A program made the position numbers and the translations under genes. From Alisma plantago-aquatica (taxonomy: Eukaryota > Streptophyta > Magnoliopsida > Alismatales > Alismataceae): a stretch of DNA of 64,000 nucleotides. Where the stretch lies: the NCBI GenBank assembly GCA_963693085.1, contig OY856413.1, positions 107,253,501 through 107,317,500 on the forward strand, in the 5' to 3' direction. Under the pieces are notes generated by a model. The model ran no database searches. It was given only the letters and a program-made list of their open reading frames with translations, and was not told the origin of the DNA. Of the stretch, positions 1 through 12,200 are shown in pieces. Numbering within the stretch: position 1 is the first letter of the stretch; every line of letters starts with the position of its first letter.

Positions 1-1840
1 CACCAGAAGAAAGGAAACCCCATACCTTCCAAAATCTTCAACAGATAAGACCATCTAACCGAGTCATAGGTCTTAGTAATATCTTCCTTAACACAAAACT
101 TAGAACCACTTGAAACTTTATTCAAATTGGAAAGCAATTCATTAGAAGTCAGAATAGCATCCTTGATGTTCCTCCCATGAACAAAGGCACATTGACTAGC
201 ATCGATCACATCAGGTAAAATTCTACTGAGATGGTTAGCAAGAATCTTAGAAATAATCTTTTGAACAAAATTACATAACGCAATCGGTCTCCAATCTTTA
301 ATAGCTGAGGCATTCTTACATTTAGGTATGAGAGTAATGAATGTCCTATTTACCTCCTTGAGAAGCTTTCCCTTATTAAAGAAGTCTAGAAAAGCCTTGG
401 AAACAGTATCCCCCACAATGTGCCAAGAAGATTTAAAGAAATTTCCATTAAAACCATCTGGGCTAGGGGCCTTACCACCATCCGACTTAGCAACCACATC
501 ATCTATTTCAACTCTAGTGACTTCATTAGATATGATCTGAATATGAGAATCATTAAGCCTAGGAAAAGACCGTTCATCTTTCCATTCTATAGCAGAATCA
601 TTAGGCTCTTTAAACAGGTTGCAATAAAACTCCACGATATGAGATTTGATAGCATTAGCATCAATAACCTGATCCCCATCAATGAGCAACATATTGATGG
701 TATTTCTTTGCCTTCTGGTTCTGAGAGAATTGTAGAAGAATTTATTGTTGCTATCGTTGAGCTTAAGCCATTGCACTCTGGACTTATGTTGAATGGGAGA
801 TTCTTCCAAATGAAGGTCTTTAAGAGAATCAATTCACTTATTCTTAGCAATAACTCTAAGAGATTCATGCAACAAATTTTCATCAGCCAAAACTTGAGCA
901 TCCACAACATCGACTTCCAACCTCCTAGCTTCATCAACCAAGTTACCAACACTTCTTTTATTCCATACGATAAGATTTTGCTTAACTTCCTTAAGTTTCT
1001 TCATCACCCTATACATAGGACAACCTTTAACCTCCACCATCCAACCTTTGTTAACTTCTTCAAGGTACCCTTCGTTCTCTACCCAGGCATTGATGAAATG
1101 AAAAGGAATATGTCTTTTCCTGCCACCAGAAGACATACTGATCCTGAGGATCTTATGATCACTAAACTAGAAGAATAAATCTCACCAAGGTAATTAGGCC
1201 ACATATCCAGGAAATCATTATTGAAAAGAACTCTATCAATCTTAGAGGTAGTAAATTTGCATCCAATGTGACGATTATCCCAAGTGAAAGAATATCCCTT
1301 CATTTTAGCCTCAAAAATGGATTTTCTCAACATGAAATCATTAAAATCAGACATCGATAGAGCAGAGGGGTTGGATCTACCAATTCTCTCAGAAACCAAC
1401 CAAACCGCATTAAAATCTCCACCCAAAATCCAAGCAGAGTTGATATTACCAGCAATACGACACAAACTCACCTAGAGTTCAGATCTCTTCCTGTCATCAT
1501 TAGCACCATACACAGTAGTAGCAAGGAACTGGACATCTTGACGTCTAACAGAAACATGAATGTACTAGACCGATTCTTCTATGTAACTAATATCAACCAA
1601 CGAAGGATCCCACATGATAACAACTCTACCCAGAGGATGGGAGGACAGATTGGAAAGCCATTTGAAATCCGGCCAGAACTTACTAAGAGTCTTGGACATT
1701 TTCTTTCTCCTCAACTTAGTCTCAGAAAGGAAATATATAGGAGAATAAACTCTACTGAGGTCTCTTTTAACACAAGAATGATGCAAAGGGTTATTAAGAC
1801 CTCTAACATTCCAACAGGTAATAGAGATTTTATCATTCAT
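1..1840 (-). pseudogene. LINE ORF2 (endonuclease + partial RT), broken
   Basis: Read right to left, the apurinic endonuclease domain starts at the ATG at 1840 with the plant-L1 signature 'CWNVRGLNNP'. It goes on through 'SETKL' and 'GGDFNAVW', followed by the RT start ('GGKAPSPDGFNGNFFKSSW' in the parallel copy). The frame is broken by stop codons (TAG just upstream of 'SLCRIAG', near 1473) and by a frameshift near 1130, where the endonuclease end passes to another frame. The same defects occur in the copy at 22.7-24.5 kb. The product would have nicked DNA and reverse-transcribed LINE RNA; it cannot be made from this copy. Confidence 0.85.
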
Positions 1841-2220
1841 TGAAAGATAGGCTGACTGGTTTACTACTAGTCCTAGTAACTACATCTTCCTCCTCATCTA
1901 GAAGATCTAAGCTTTGGAACATGTTAGGAGAAACAAGAACATAACTACTTCCAGTGATGATCCTCTTGCTCTTATTGGTCCTAGTCATGCCTCTAGGAGG
2001 AGACTTTGACTTACCGACCAATTGGAATCCTTCACTATCTTTAACACCAGTGTTCACCATATTAGGAGTAGATTTCTTCTCTTTGCCAGACTGCACCCTC
2101 ACAATAACTTCCTTCTTGACAGCAAGTGCATCCAAGTTAGAACCACCACTATCAAGGTTGCTATCAGATTGGACTTCGTTGACAATACTCACACTCCCCT
2201 GAACTCCTTAACCAACAGAT
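1833..2220 (-). pseudogene. LINE ORF1 C-terminal part, truncated
   Basis: The last ~119 residues of the LINE nucleocapsid-like ORF1 are open here. They form a low-complexity, serine/lysine-rich tail with no recognisable domain. The ORF1 stop overlaps the ORF2 ATG by a few bases (1833-1840), the usual plant-L1 arrangement. The RNA-binding zinc-knuckle part seen in the full copy at 24.9-26.0 kb is missing because of the 5' truncation. Confidence 0.75.
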
Positions 2221-2915
2221 TGGCATGTCGGGCTTCACGAAGGCAGAGGAGGCATAAGCTAGGTGCACTGTCTCAATCCTTACACCCCTTTTCTTCTTTG
2301 TGATAAGGTCCTTGAGGAACTTGGCATATGTAGGCATCTCCTCCAAAGTGTCGAGGAAGGGCACTTCGAGATGCAGTTTTTTGATTGAATCCATGAACTT
2401 CTCATGGCGCTTCTTCAGATTCGCCTTTATCAGCTTGTAGGGGAACAAAATCCTAGGGACGTAAGCATTCCTTCCGCTAGGTAGCTCTTCATGGAACCTT
2501 TGTGTAGAAAGTCTACCCATCTTTCTTCCTCCTATGCTGGGGCTGCTTCCTCTGGCCTTAGCTCGGGCTCAGGCCTGGCTTCATCAGGACGCTCCGACGT
2601 TCTTCCAGACCTCAGAACTGCCATTCTGGCAGTTTCTGGGTATGGGGGTGTCTTTATTGCAGGATTCTTCATCAGAGCAGTCATCTGTGTCAGCCGCTGA
2701 TCAACCTCGCGTTGGCACATCCGAAAGCTGGCCATCTGGTGTTGCATTGAATTTAGTGCTCCAGGGCTAGGGAGTGTTCCCTGCACTAGTTGGCTGATGA
2801 TGGTATCCTGTCTCTTTATGTAGGCGGAAAGCTGACCAACCAAGTTAGGCTGGCTCGACCTCTCACCTTGGCCCTGACATTCACCCTTAGAAAGAGACTG
2901 CTCACAACGAGACAT
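2221..2915 (-). pseudogene. gag remnant of Athila/Tat-like element
   Basis: Two overlapping minus-strand frames together cover about 230 residues. The first (2915 to 2532) contains a coiled-coil-like stretch and the typical late-gag motif 'MAVLRSGR'. After a frameshift near 2525, the second (2520 to 2221) has the 'KKLHLEVPFLDTLEEMPTYAKFLKD'-type segment that precedes the protease in Athila elements (a split quote of this motif is 'KKLHLEVPFL' then 'EEMPTYAKF'). The reading continues straight into LINE sequence, showing that the LINE landed inside the gene. The upstream gag domain is absent. Confidence 0.7.
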
Positions 2916-3118
2916 GGTATCAAATCTCGGTGGACCAGGTCACAATTCTTTAGAGTTCCTGAAATGGTATGAAAAATTGAGTTTAGGAAATTGAATTTTT
3001 ACTTTTAAAAGAATAACAATAAGAAGAAAAAGAAAAAGAGTGTTGTCATACTCATTTCTAAGCTTGAGGCACTGAAGTGTAGTTAGTGGATTCAGATTCG
3101 TCTACAATACCATTTTTG

Positions 3119-3140
3119 CCTTGTCCCCGGCAACGGCGCA
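3119..3140 (-). other. primer binding site (tRNA-Asp type)
   Basis: The minus strand reads TGCGCCGTTGCCGGGGAC followed by AAGG. This is close to the TGGCGCCGTTGCCGGGGA sequence complementary to the 3' end of plant tRNA-Asp, used by Athila/Tat elements. It lies seven bases inside the proposed LTR end. Confidence 0.8.
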
Positions 3141-3147
3141 GAAAAGT

Positions 3148-4929
3148 TGACCGGCCTAAATCGTGCGTCCAAAAGTGGAGGCGGATTTGAGGTAGTCGAG
3201 CTTTTACATTTATAAACCCGAATCCTTCTAGGCCCCCACAAATTTGTTTACGGGGTCGAAGTAGATATACGGGGTCGAACACAGGGACAAGGGGGTTAGT
3301 GTTGAGAACCTAGAATCGACACGCTACACTCCGGTAGGTATAAAGAGATAATAAATTCCCCAAAAGGGAAACAACAAGTTGTCACAAACAAAACAAGAAA
3401 ACTATCTCCAACTAGAGCTACTAGAGAGATTTAAGGTTTTTAGTCATTTAGTAGTTTTTAGGGGGTTTCATGCAACAGAAACAGAAAGATAAAACTAGAG
3501 CTAGAGCGAGGTACGAAGGATAAGACTACAGTAAAACAAGCAACAATAGTAACATCCTGCACCCCTCCTCTTAGAGCGGGTACCTCTAACCAAGCGTCAA
3601 CACCCCTCCCGAGGTTGTTAGACTTAAGTTAGAGTGGAATGTTACTGAAACAACTCCGTTCTAGGCACTCTCATACTCCAGAATCAGACCAAACACTAGA
3701 GCCACAACACAACTCTCGAAGTTGTTGCGACTGGAAAACACGGTTCGGTAGCTAAGCGAAATGCGATCCAAACATGCAAGCTAGAGTTTGGATATCAAAC
3801 ATAGCAGCCATCCAACACATGTACCAAGCATAGAGAAACAAGTAATTAAGCTATTCTATTTCCATAAACATTAAAGGTCTTAATTACAATGCGTAAATAC
3901 AGAATTAAGTAATAGAATTAAAGATAGATGTCGCCTTCGTGATGTAGAAGGTCGACAGGCTACTGCGGCTCTCCAGCCTGATATCGGTCAGGAGCCTAGC
4001 CTGATACAATAGTGTCAGGCGGCACACCCTCTCGAGCGGTACGCTTGACGAACGACTGTATCGCTCGAGGACCCTGGCCGATACGCTCATGTCGGGCGGC
4101 GCACCCTCTCAGGCGGCACGCATGACGGGCGAAGCGTATCGGGTTTGATATCTTTTTGGGCATGGAGCGACACGTTCTACTGTCAGGCACTTGTGTCGCT
4201 TATCAACGTTGGCCTATATCGGCCCGCAGTGTCGCCCGGGACAGTCCTAAGTGAGCCATCCCCTCCCTCTCGGGATGAGGAAGATCTCACCTAGAGTTGC
4301 CCGACACGAGCACTGGGGCACGATATTCTCACAGTTCTCCCTAGAAGATCGCTCAAAGTTCCCAACTGTCCGAACCTCCTTTTTGACTTCATGTAGCTAC
4401 TATTTATAGGCAGCGATTGGGGGAAGTTATGTGCTCGAAGCGCCACGTGTCCTCCTTATTCGTGGGTCAGTGGACGAGCAATACGGGTATTGCTCGGCGC
4501 ATGGGTGTCGGCTATGAGTCACGTGATGGGCGGCGTGCCTGTCGGTGGGTGGCTGTGTCGCCCGACAAGCTGGGTTGTCGTGGTGAGATTGGCTCCCTAT
4601 CAGGTAGAAGGCGTGTCGTCCGTCAGCTTCTTCTTGCACGACATCCCTTTGTCGTGCGTCATTGTGTTGCTCCACCCTGTCAGGCAGAGTTTGTATCGGG
4701 CGTCAGGTCAGGAAGGCCGAAACAGACTTGGACTTATTTGTGGGCCGGGACGGGACAACCTTATTTGCACCAAAATGAGGAAAAACTCTGCAAAAAATGG
4801 AAATATTGGATTAAGAGCATTGCTTGGCCAATTATTGCAAAAGTGCTAATAAAAGAGAGGAAAATAGCAGAAAAGGGAAGTTTTGATAACAAAACAAAGG
4901 GCAAAACATCACAAAAATAGGTGTTATCA
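3148..4929 (-). repeat. 5' LTR of the Athila/Tat-like element
   Basis: The LTR is proposed from TG at 3148 (next to the PBS) to CA at 4929. On the minus strand it starts TGATAACACC. It holds a GC-rich block (about 3930-4330) with a roughly 65-bp imperfect duplication around 4010 and 4090 (shared core: GTC-GGCGGC-CACCCTCTC). Only one LTR is in the window, so the ends rest on TG/CA and the PBS position, not on an LTR pair. Confidence 0.65.
4401..4408 (-). promoter_or_regulatory. TATA box in LTR
   Basis: The minus strand reads TATAAATA inside the LTR, about 520 bp from its 5' end, a suitable place for the U3 promoter of the element. Confidence 0.5.
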
Positions 4930-5262
4930 ATATTATAGAGACATGGCGTGATATGTTGATGATTGTATGATAGCTATCAGATTTTTATTCTTCATTTGCT
5001 CAAACCCGGTGATGTGGGTATCATAAAAACACAAGATGGTGGCATTGTCTTCATGTGAAGGTGAGCACATTACAACTAATATTGATGTGCCATTTTATAG
5101 AGGAGTGTGTGCAAGATAGTATGATTGAGGTGGAATATGTTGATAGATAATTAGTTGGTAGACATCTTCACCAAAGCACTTGTATAACTCAATTTCTTGA
5201 AGATGGATAAGAAATTTGGAGTTCAACCCATCAAGTAGAAACTTGATTAGGAGGGTGAATGT
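4930..5262 (+). pseudogene. Ty1/copia pol C-terminal relic
   Basis: Degenerate plus-strand translation shows the end of a copia RNase H domain: 'TTNIDVPFYRGV' (compare TKHIDV-YHFIRE), then 'VEYVD', 'FTKALV' and 'FLKMDKKFGVQPIK', followed by stop codons. Frameshifts separate the pieces. The sequence then has a purine-rich AGGAGGGTGAA followed by TG, which may be the polypurine tract and the start of a 3' LTR from about 5261. I could not find the far end of that LTR. Confidence 0.6.
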
Positions 5263-7076
5263 TTTTTTCATCACATTGCTTTTATCCTCCTTTATTTGTG
5301 TGTAGGTGTAGTCTATGTGTGGTAATGTGTGTATGGAACCATGAGAGTGGTAAAACATACACAAGTGTCATGCATTTAGTTGGATCTATATCTTCTTTTG
5401 TAGATACATGTTTGTTCTCTTATTTCTATTAAAAGTTATAGAAAAGGCAACGATTGAAAATACTAAGACAAGCCAAGAAACCAAAATATCTTGTGCACTG
5501 TCCTCATTTTCCCAACTCAATTTTTGTTTCTATCAGAGTTCACCCTTTTATAGCATGAATTGACAGTGCTAATGTGATAGAGCATGTGCTAGTAGTAAGA
5601 CCTAGGGGTGCTCATGTATGTGTTTTTCTCTCCATGTCAGTGATTAAAGAGTTGGGTTAATAGTAGTCAGGTTCCTTAAAATACAGTTGTTTAGGTTATT
5701 CTGGTCTTCACTAATCATAAGAGGAGATGAATGTGGTTGGGGCATTTTGTAGAGCCAACAGAGGGATTAATAGTTAGTGTTATGTACATGCGGGTGTTTT
5801 TTGTTATTATTGGTGGTGTTTCAAATAGTGTTATAGGAAAGGAAGTGTGAGAGATGTTTATATATGATAGTGTTATGTTAGGGTTTTGATTGGCTAATAG
5901 TGATAAGGAGGAGTGGGTTAAAGTTAATTAAAGGTCAGAGGGTTCTAGGATCGGTCATGGAGTCTTTTCTGTTACTTTTTCAAGTGGCCCCTGGTGGTGA
6001 CAGTGGGGCTTGACTAGGGTCTTTTATTCCACAACGTCATTGGTATTGGGGTCTTGAAACAGAAGTATATTTGAGCTAAATAGGGCATCGATGCATTTAT
6101 TATTGGCACAAAATGACATCATCATTCTTCTTCCTCATAATATTTTATCAAATATTAAGGGATAAGGCTTTCTACTTTATAAACTAATGATTACTCAACA
6201 TTAATAAATTACTAATATCATCCCTTAATTTTTTGTTATTTTGAATATTTGTAAATCCTAGACGATAGCTTCAATTGCTTTGAGACTTGGACCATTAGTT
6301 TAATTTCTATCATACTAAATTTTATCACTCCTAATTATGGTTATGAGATGGCTAATTTTAATTATTCTCACCATGTTTACAATATAGGTATATTTTGGTC
6401 TAGTTAATATTTTATATTGATTCCAACGCCAGGTTGAACATGTAGGTGCATTATTGAAGTATAAGGTCTAACAAACATATTTGAGAACAAAATGTCATAT
6501 TATACTATATTATGTCAAAGTGATTCATGAATATCAATTGAGGAACTCATTTTAAAATATTTATCATGTAAGGAAAAATGTACTCATTTAAATGCAAGAA
6601 ACTCAAAAGGAGAGTAATTAGCATCAAAGGACAAGAAAATTGATCAAATTAACCAAATAAGTCTTGGAATGAAGGAATAAGTTCAAATTAGGAAAAATGA
6701 TGAATAATAGCTCAAACACGTTTAGTACCTAAAATTTGATATGTTATATGGCCACAACTAGAGCGATACTTGAGAAATCTCCATTTGAGTAGAAAACAAC
6801 ATTGGGAGGGAGGAATACAATAGACTCTAGTCGATGAGATGACCCAACTAACTGAAGAGCCCAAAGGAAGATTTGAACCAACATGATGAAGGTGAGGAGG
6901 TATTCTCCCCTTCAAAACAAATGCCCATACAAGAAGCCAACATAGGCCCACCTAGTTCCATACATAAGGAGGCAGAAACCAACCACAATGCAATTCATGG
7001 AGATTGGAGGACAATTCAACCAAGTGTGTGAGATTGTTATACATCTGTTGATGATATTATAAATTTATAATTATAT
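5263..7076. other. AT-rich sequence without recognisable genes
   Basis: No long ORF, no terminal repeats and no known motif could be supported. The first few hundred bases may be an LTR following the copia relic. The rest looks like old, decayed repeat DNA. Confidence 0.5.
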
Positions 7077-7711
7077 GTGAAAACACTAGACACACAAATA
7101 AAGGAGGTGAAAATGCAAATTCAAACCACTTGTGAAACTAGCTCAGTACCTAGAACTTCTAGACTCCATTCAAGGCCAGATGATCAGGACCATAGTTCAC
7201 ATGGGAAAGGAGACCATAGAACTACAAAAGAGCATGACGAGCCGCATACAGAAAATAATTTTCTGCAATAAAACCATGCCTTTAAGGAGATGAAGAATAT
7301 AAAGGAAGCCCCTTTGACCTTTATACCACTCAAGGATTCAAGTTCTAAAAGAAAAAAGAGTCAGCACAAAGAAGGAAGGTACTCTCCAAGTCTAGAATAG
7401 GACAATGCCATCAAATGTAATGGAGATGTGGCATTAGCGCTTCAAGGTGTTGATCTGTCAATATCACCACCATAAGATTGTGCCATGGTGGTTCTCACAG
7501 GCCACAATGAAGAAGAAGATTGTCTGTAGAACATGATAATAATGTCGATCATAGCAAAGATGAAGTAAAATTTATAGCCTCCCCCAGAAAACCCACAAAT
7601 GTATCCAAGACACTTTGGAGAACGAGCCTAACAAAGTTACTAGGGAAAAATCCATCAGATTTGACGAAGCAGCAGTTGCACATGCCCATGAAGTAGAAGC
7701 AATTAGGGATA
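7077..7711 (+). other. possible upstream part of decayed coding region
   Basis: A 64-residue hydrophilic frame at 7077-7271 and shorter open stretches precede the clearer coding relic that begins near 7700. Composition is similar (lysine, glutamate, serine-rich). I see no domain. It may be the N-terminal side of the same dead gene. Confidence 0.3.
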
Positions 7712-9238
7712 ATGAAGCAATCCTTAACCACTACCTCTATTCCAAAAAGAGAGATGAGAGATACAATAGATGATGTGATGGAGGTTATTGAAGAACTCTT
7801 TGTTCACAAAGCCCCACCACCTCCATTCACATACAAAGATATCTGTCGAGAATTCAACTCTAAATATGGCACGGTACAATCTGAAGAAGGTGGGTACATA
7901 CCTAGAAAAATAAAAAAGAGGGTATTTCCAGTGATGAGGAGGGATACATAAATTGTGGGTTCATAGAGGCCCCTAAAGAATTAGAGAATACTATCTTCCC
8001 TGAACTTGAACTCCATTATGACGCTAGTCAGCCCGCTCCTCCTCCCCTTCCATATTAAATGAAGGAAATGGATATGCCATCCACTAATAGGATGCTTCTA
8101 AGTGATATCCATGTTCTACACAACATCCTTGAGGATGAAAATCCTATAAGTGATATCCAAGGGTGCATATAAAGAAAAGAAGATCCAAGAAGGAATTTAA
8201 GACTAAAGCCTCTATCTGAAAATGGTTCTTCAAGGTCCTATGTCATACAATCAGTGAAGAATTTATGCCCAAGGATAAAGAGGGGAAAGTGTTAAATGGC
8301 ACACTAAGTCTATCTGCCAGACTCTAGGAAGGATACTCTGTAGCACTCTCAGTCAATGAACTCGACAATGCTCTGAAAAGCACTAAGAACATAAAGATTA
8401 TCACTCTACCTTTTAAGGACAATGATCTCACCGGTTGTTGATAGTTTTTGACTTAGTCAAGTGGCACATATTCACATATAACTGCAACATTAGATGCATG
8501 TCATCCAACAGAATGGTCTACATACTTTGAGTCATAGGATGCAAAAAGATCTCAATAAGACTTGAACAATTGATTAAGTGAGTCAACAATTGGTATTTCT
8601 TATACTAGAAGGGTATTTGGATCAATTGTGATGTCCCCCAAAACATTCCCCATTCAGGAAACAGTTCTTTCATAGTACTAATTATGATCAAAGCCCTCCT
8701 CTTAGAAAATATTATAAATGTGAACTTACATGGGCTACGAGAAAAGTACATCCTAGAAATCATCCATGAATGGAGGTCATTCTATTATATGTTAATGTGT
8801 ACGATGTCAAGGTGGATGCACACAAAAATTACATTCCTAAATAAGAAACCATGGAGAGAAACACTGAAAAATCTCTAGAAGGAATTGGGCCATTAAGCTC
8901 AACAAACTCCAACTCCAACACGGCAAACCCTTTCTCATCCAAATATAGAATAGACAAAAATGCATCCCACTACAACACTTGAAATAGAATATGTGCCTGA
9001 AGAAAATAAAGTGGTCCTCCACGAAGAAGCCAATGCTTTAAATGACGCTTCAACTACTGAAATGGTCATAGAAACATTCGAAAACTTTGACCAAGATGCA
9101 TGTTATTGCCTCTCAAGAGAAGACCTAGAACTTATCATGGAAACGATAAAGCATGAAGATGATGACCTTTTAGTTGTCCTTGAATGTGGTGATGTACAAA
9201 ATAGAAGCCCAAGATCTGAGATATTCTTAACATTATAG
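7712..9238 (+). pseudogene. unidentified decayed coding region
   Basis: Open stretches at 7712-7951, 8684-8878 and 8960-9238 share one reading frame. Between about 7930 and 8460 another frame carries the open reading ('SSDEEGYINCGFIEAPKELE' through 'KIITLPFKDNDLTGC') with only three or so stops. This suggests one plus-strand gene of at least 500 codons, broken by a few indels and stops. The visible peptide is acidic, rich in E, D, N and L, with no zinc knuckle, protease triad or RT motif. I do not recognise it. Position among retroelements makes a gag-like or extra retroelement ORF likely, but this is inference. Confidence 0.4.
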
Positions 9239-12200
9239 GATACATGATTATGAGCTTCATGATATCTTGATAACTTATATTTGGAGACGAGTTGGATGAT
9301 GTTTATGTGGATGGCTATGAACTCATTGGGGATATGATTCTAAATAAAGGTTGGGGAGAAGAAGAAATACAAATCAAGAAGCTAAAGTCACTCATTTCTC
9401 GACTCATTTTTCTCCTCGTTCTTCATGATGGGCAGTGGATGTTGTTGTTCATTAACACAAAGGCCAAGATAGCCATATAATAAAACAACTCATATATCCT
9501 CTACAATATGACGAAAATAACAAAAAGCACAAAACTGACAAGTGTAACATACAGAAGGCTGAGAAGTATGCAATGGGTATAATTGAGCTAATTAGGAAAT
9601 ATGGCAAGGGATAATCAACAGAAGAGGGATATTTTGGGAAGTTGTGATTCTATCTCAAGAGCCCACAATAGATAAAATAATCCAATGACTATGAATTCCA
9701 TGTACATTTCTAGATGCAAAATTTGTCTAGTACAAATAAGAAGGTGGAAGCATTCCAGGACAATTACTACCATCATAAAAAGGGTTCACACATTGTCCAA
9801 TTGCTAAGCTCCCAATGGGAAGCTGAGGTCCAACAAGAAGAATTTGAAACTCACCTTTTTACAGGTAACCTCTTCCTTTGACATTCTCGGGACAGAGTGA
9901 AGGATAAGTTTTTGAGGTGTGAACATGCAAGGTAGGTACACATACATTCCCCATTTTCAAATATTTCCTTTACTTCTTTCTATATATGAGTACCATATCT
10001 TCCACGCTTTTGCAAATCTTGAAAAGTAGTTAGAAGGTTCTTAATGAAGGATAAAGTTTTGGATGTAGGACAATTTTGATCTAATTTTCCTAGAAGTTAT
10101 CTACACTTCTAAACTAGACATGTTTTCCCCAATCTATCCTTTAGCTCACTATTGTATCATGTAAATGAATTAGGGCAACAAATACACACAATTTACTTAG
10201 TGACCATGCTTTTACTTCATTCCTACCTTGTTGCAGTATAAAATGCTTACTCCCCTAAAACACTTCTTAAGGATAAGGTGGATCTTAGTCTAATACACTT
10301 TTCAATTATCATCTGTGAACCTAAGTTCAAGTTGGGAATGCATAATTATTACACAAGGAAAAATCTATTGCTTCTAGTGATAAAATCCTAAAAATGAGAA
10401 AAAGAGGCTTGGCAGCCAAAAACAAAACAAAATCAATCATCCCATATGGAAACAAGGGAGAGAATAAAAGATTGAGCATGATAAAAGCATTAGTGATGTG
10501 CTATCTTATGAGCCAAGGGTGTTTCTCAGAGAGTGCATAGTTGTGATCATGAATGTAGATATGTCATGACCAGTAGTAGAATCTAGGATCTATAAAATAA
10601 CCACTTGCTCTTTGAAGGTGATCATAAAAACCACTTGTTGATACACCATACATATGATTGAGTGACCTAGAGAAGAACAAGTTAGACCTCAGCCTTATCC
10701 TATGATACACACTCTTTTGATCATCCAAAAATAAAAAAAGTTGGGAGTGGAATCTACCTTTTATGAGGTTTGTGCACAATACAACTAGGAAGCTAGACAT
10801 GGAATGGATATTGTAGAGGAATAACCCAACCTTTGGGAAAGGGAGTATTAGATAAAAGGTCAAGAAACTCTGAGTTTTAAGATAGATTCTAGGGAGACAA
10901 CAAAAGACAAAGCAACCATGAAGAAATCTTACCATACAATTGACACGAACACATTATCACAATATTGAAATTCTCTAGTTTAACAAACCTATCCCCACAT
11001 ACTCAATTTTATTTATTAGCTTGAGGACAAAATGGACACTATGTTTGAGAGGGATGATGACATCCACTTTTGTGGATGTTGCATACATATTATATCCTTC
11101 ATTTTCCTTGCTATCATAGGTTTTATGGGAATATTCTTATATATACTTGCATATTGTTGTCTTTTACTTTTGTTAACAATAACTTTCACTTTTCTATAGG
11201 AAATCATTGGTTTGTGGAATATAGTCATCCCATTGATTTACGGCACCACCACTCAATCAATGAAATTGTCATGGTGCAACAACTAGCTACATACAAGGTG
11301 TAGGCTTTCCATCAATAGTCATAGACCAATGGAAAGCATACACTCTCTATTGATGAAAGAATATCTATATATCACATTCTCTACCAACAATCCATCCACC
11401 AAAGTCTACCGATGGCTCTATAGCATCCTCAACCAATGAGAACTTGTCAAGTTCTGCTTATGGATGGGATTCTAGATATTATTTTCTGATGGAACTGTTG
11501 GTCACTCCAATTGAAGGAATTATTTCCACCATCTACCAATAATGTTGCAGGGAAACCATTTAGTAGTGGCACTACTATGTAAACAGACAACCGATGGAAG
11601 CCCCATCACATCAGCCACCATCATAGTTAGTTAAGCACATGACTCAAAGCATGTGCTATGGAAATTGATGCACAAGTAAAGATCCAATCCTTAAAATTCC
11701 TCCGTCCCTCCACTAGTCCCTATAAATAATGACCTGAATCCTTCAAAGAAGACACATCTTCTTCAACATGAAGCACTGATGAACTCCACTGACACTTCCA
11801 ATATTCATTGATTGGTGAAGGACGAGAGTCTAATACTCAACAATTTGTGTCCATTAGATGTGCCTTCCTTCTTCCTTTAAGAGAAGGTCTTACACCATTT
11901 CCATCCATAAGGATAGGAGGTCTTCATCAACATCCAATACCATTATGATGGAGTGTTTTGTTCTGTCACCTCCACCCACTTTGTTCACTCCCCTTCTATT
12001 TCCTTGGGACATGGACTTCACTAGTTCTAAATATGCATTGTCACTTGTAAACATGTGTGTCTATACTATTGAACTTGGGTTGAGAGTATCCACTATGGAT
12101 CTCCCAACTTGTAGATATTCATATTTCCATTGAATGTATATACACGTAACAATGTTTATCTCCTTACTCTTGCTCATGAATGAATCACTTGCATGACTAG

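Larger units (their letters stand above)
1..2220 (-). mobile_element. 5'-truncated L1-type LINE (family A, copy 1)
   Basis: This stretch is almost identical, base for base, to 22698-24917 (constant offset 22697); I noticed only about four substitutions. It covers the end of ORF1 and the endonuclease plus first half of the RT of ORF2, all on the minus strand, and its 3' half lies beyond the left edge of the window. Similarity to the full-length copy stops abruptly at 2220, where Athila-like gag sequence starts. A sharp 5' truncation is what target-primed reverse transcription produces. The TSD cannot be checked because the 3' end is outside the window. Confidence 0.9.
2221..4929 (-). mobile_element. 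Athila/Tat-like Ty3/gypsy element, 5' part
   Basis: On the minus strand, a 5' LTR (3148-4929) is followed by a PBS (3119-3140), a short purine-rich leader and a gag remnant that is cut by the LINE at 2220. The rest of the element, if present, lies left of the window. The PBS type and the gag motifs ('LHLEVPFLDTLEEMPTYAKF', 'LRSGR') place it in the Athila/Tat (OTA) branch. The region between PBS and the first gag motif is only about 200 bp, so the globular N-terminal gag domain has probably been deleted. Confidence 0.75.

Noticed and set aside
420..1178. 252-codon plus-strand ORF (repeated at 23117-23875)
   Set aside because: It is antisense to the LINE ORF2 and present only because the LINE is duplicated; no domain of its own.
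4417..4920. 167-codon plus-strand ORF in the Athila/Tat LTR
   Set aside because: Lies antisense within the LTR, low-complexity C-terminus, no homology I recognise; GC-rich repeats create open frames.
5560..6180. Possible solo LTR between about 5.3 and 6.2 kb
   Set aside because: A TG start is suggested by the copia tail, but I found no matching CA end, TSD or second copy.
10564..10935. 123-codon minus-strand ORF as a gene
   Set aside because: No domain; aromatic-rich composition typical of AT-rich chance frames; could not be joined to the gypsy relic.
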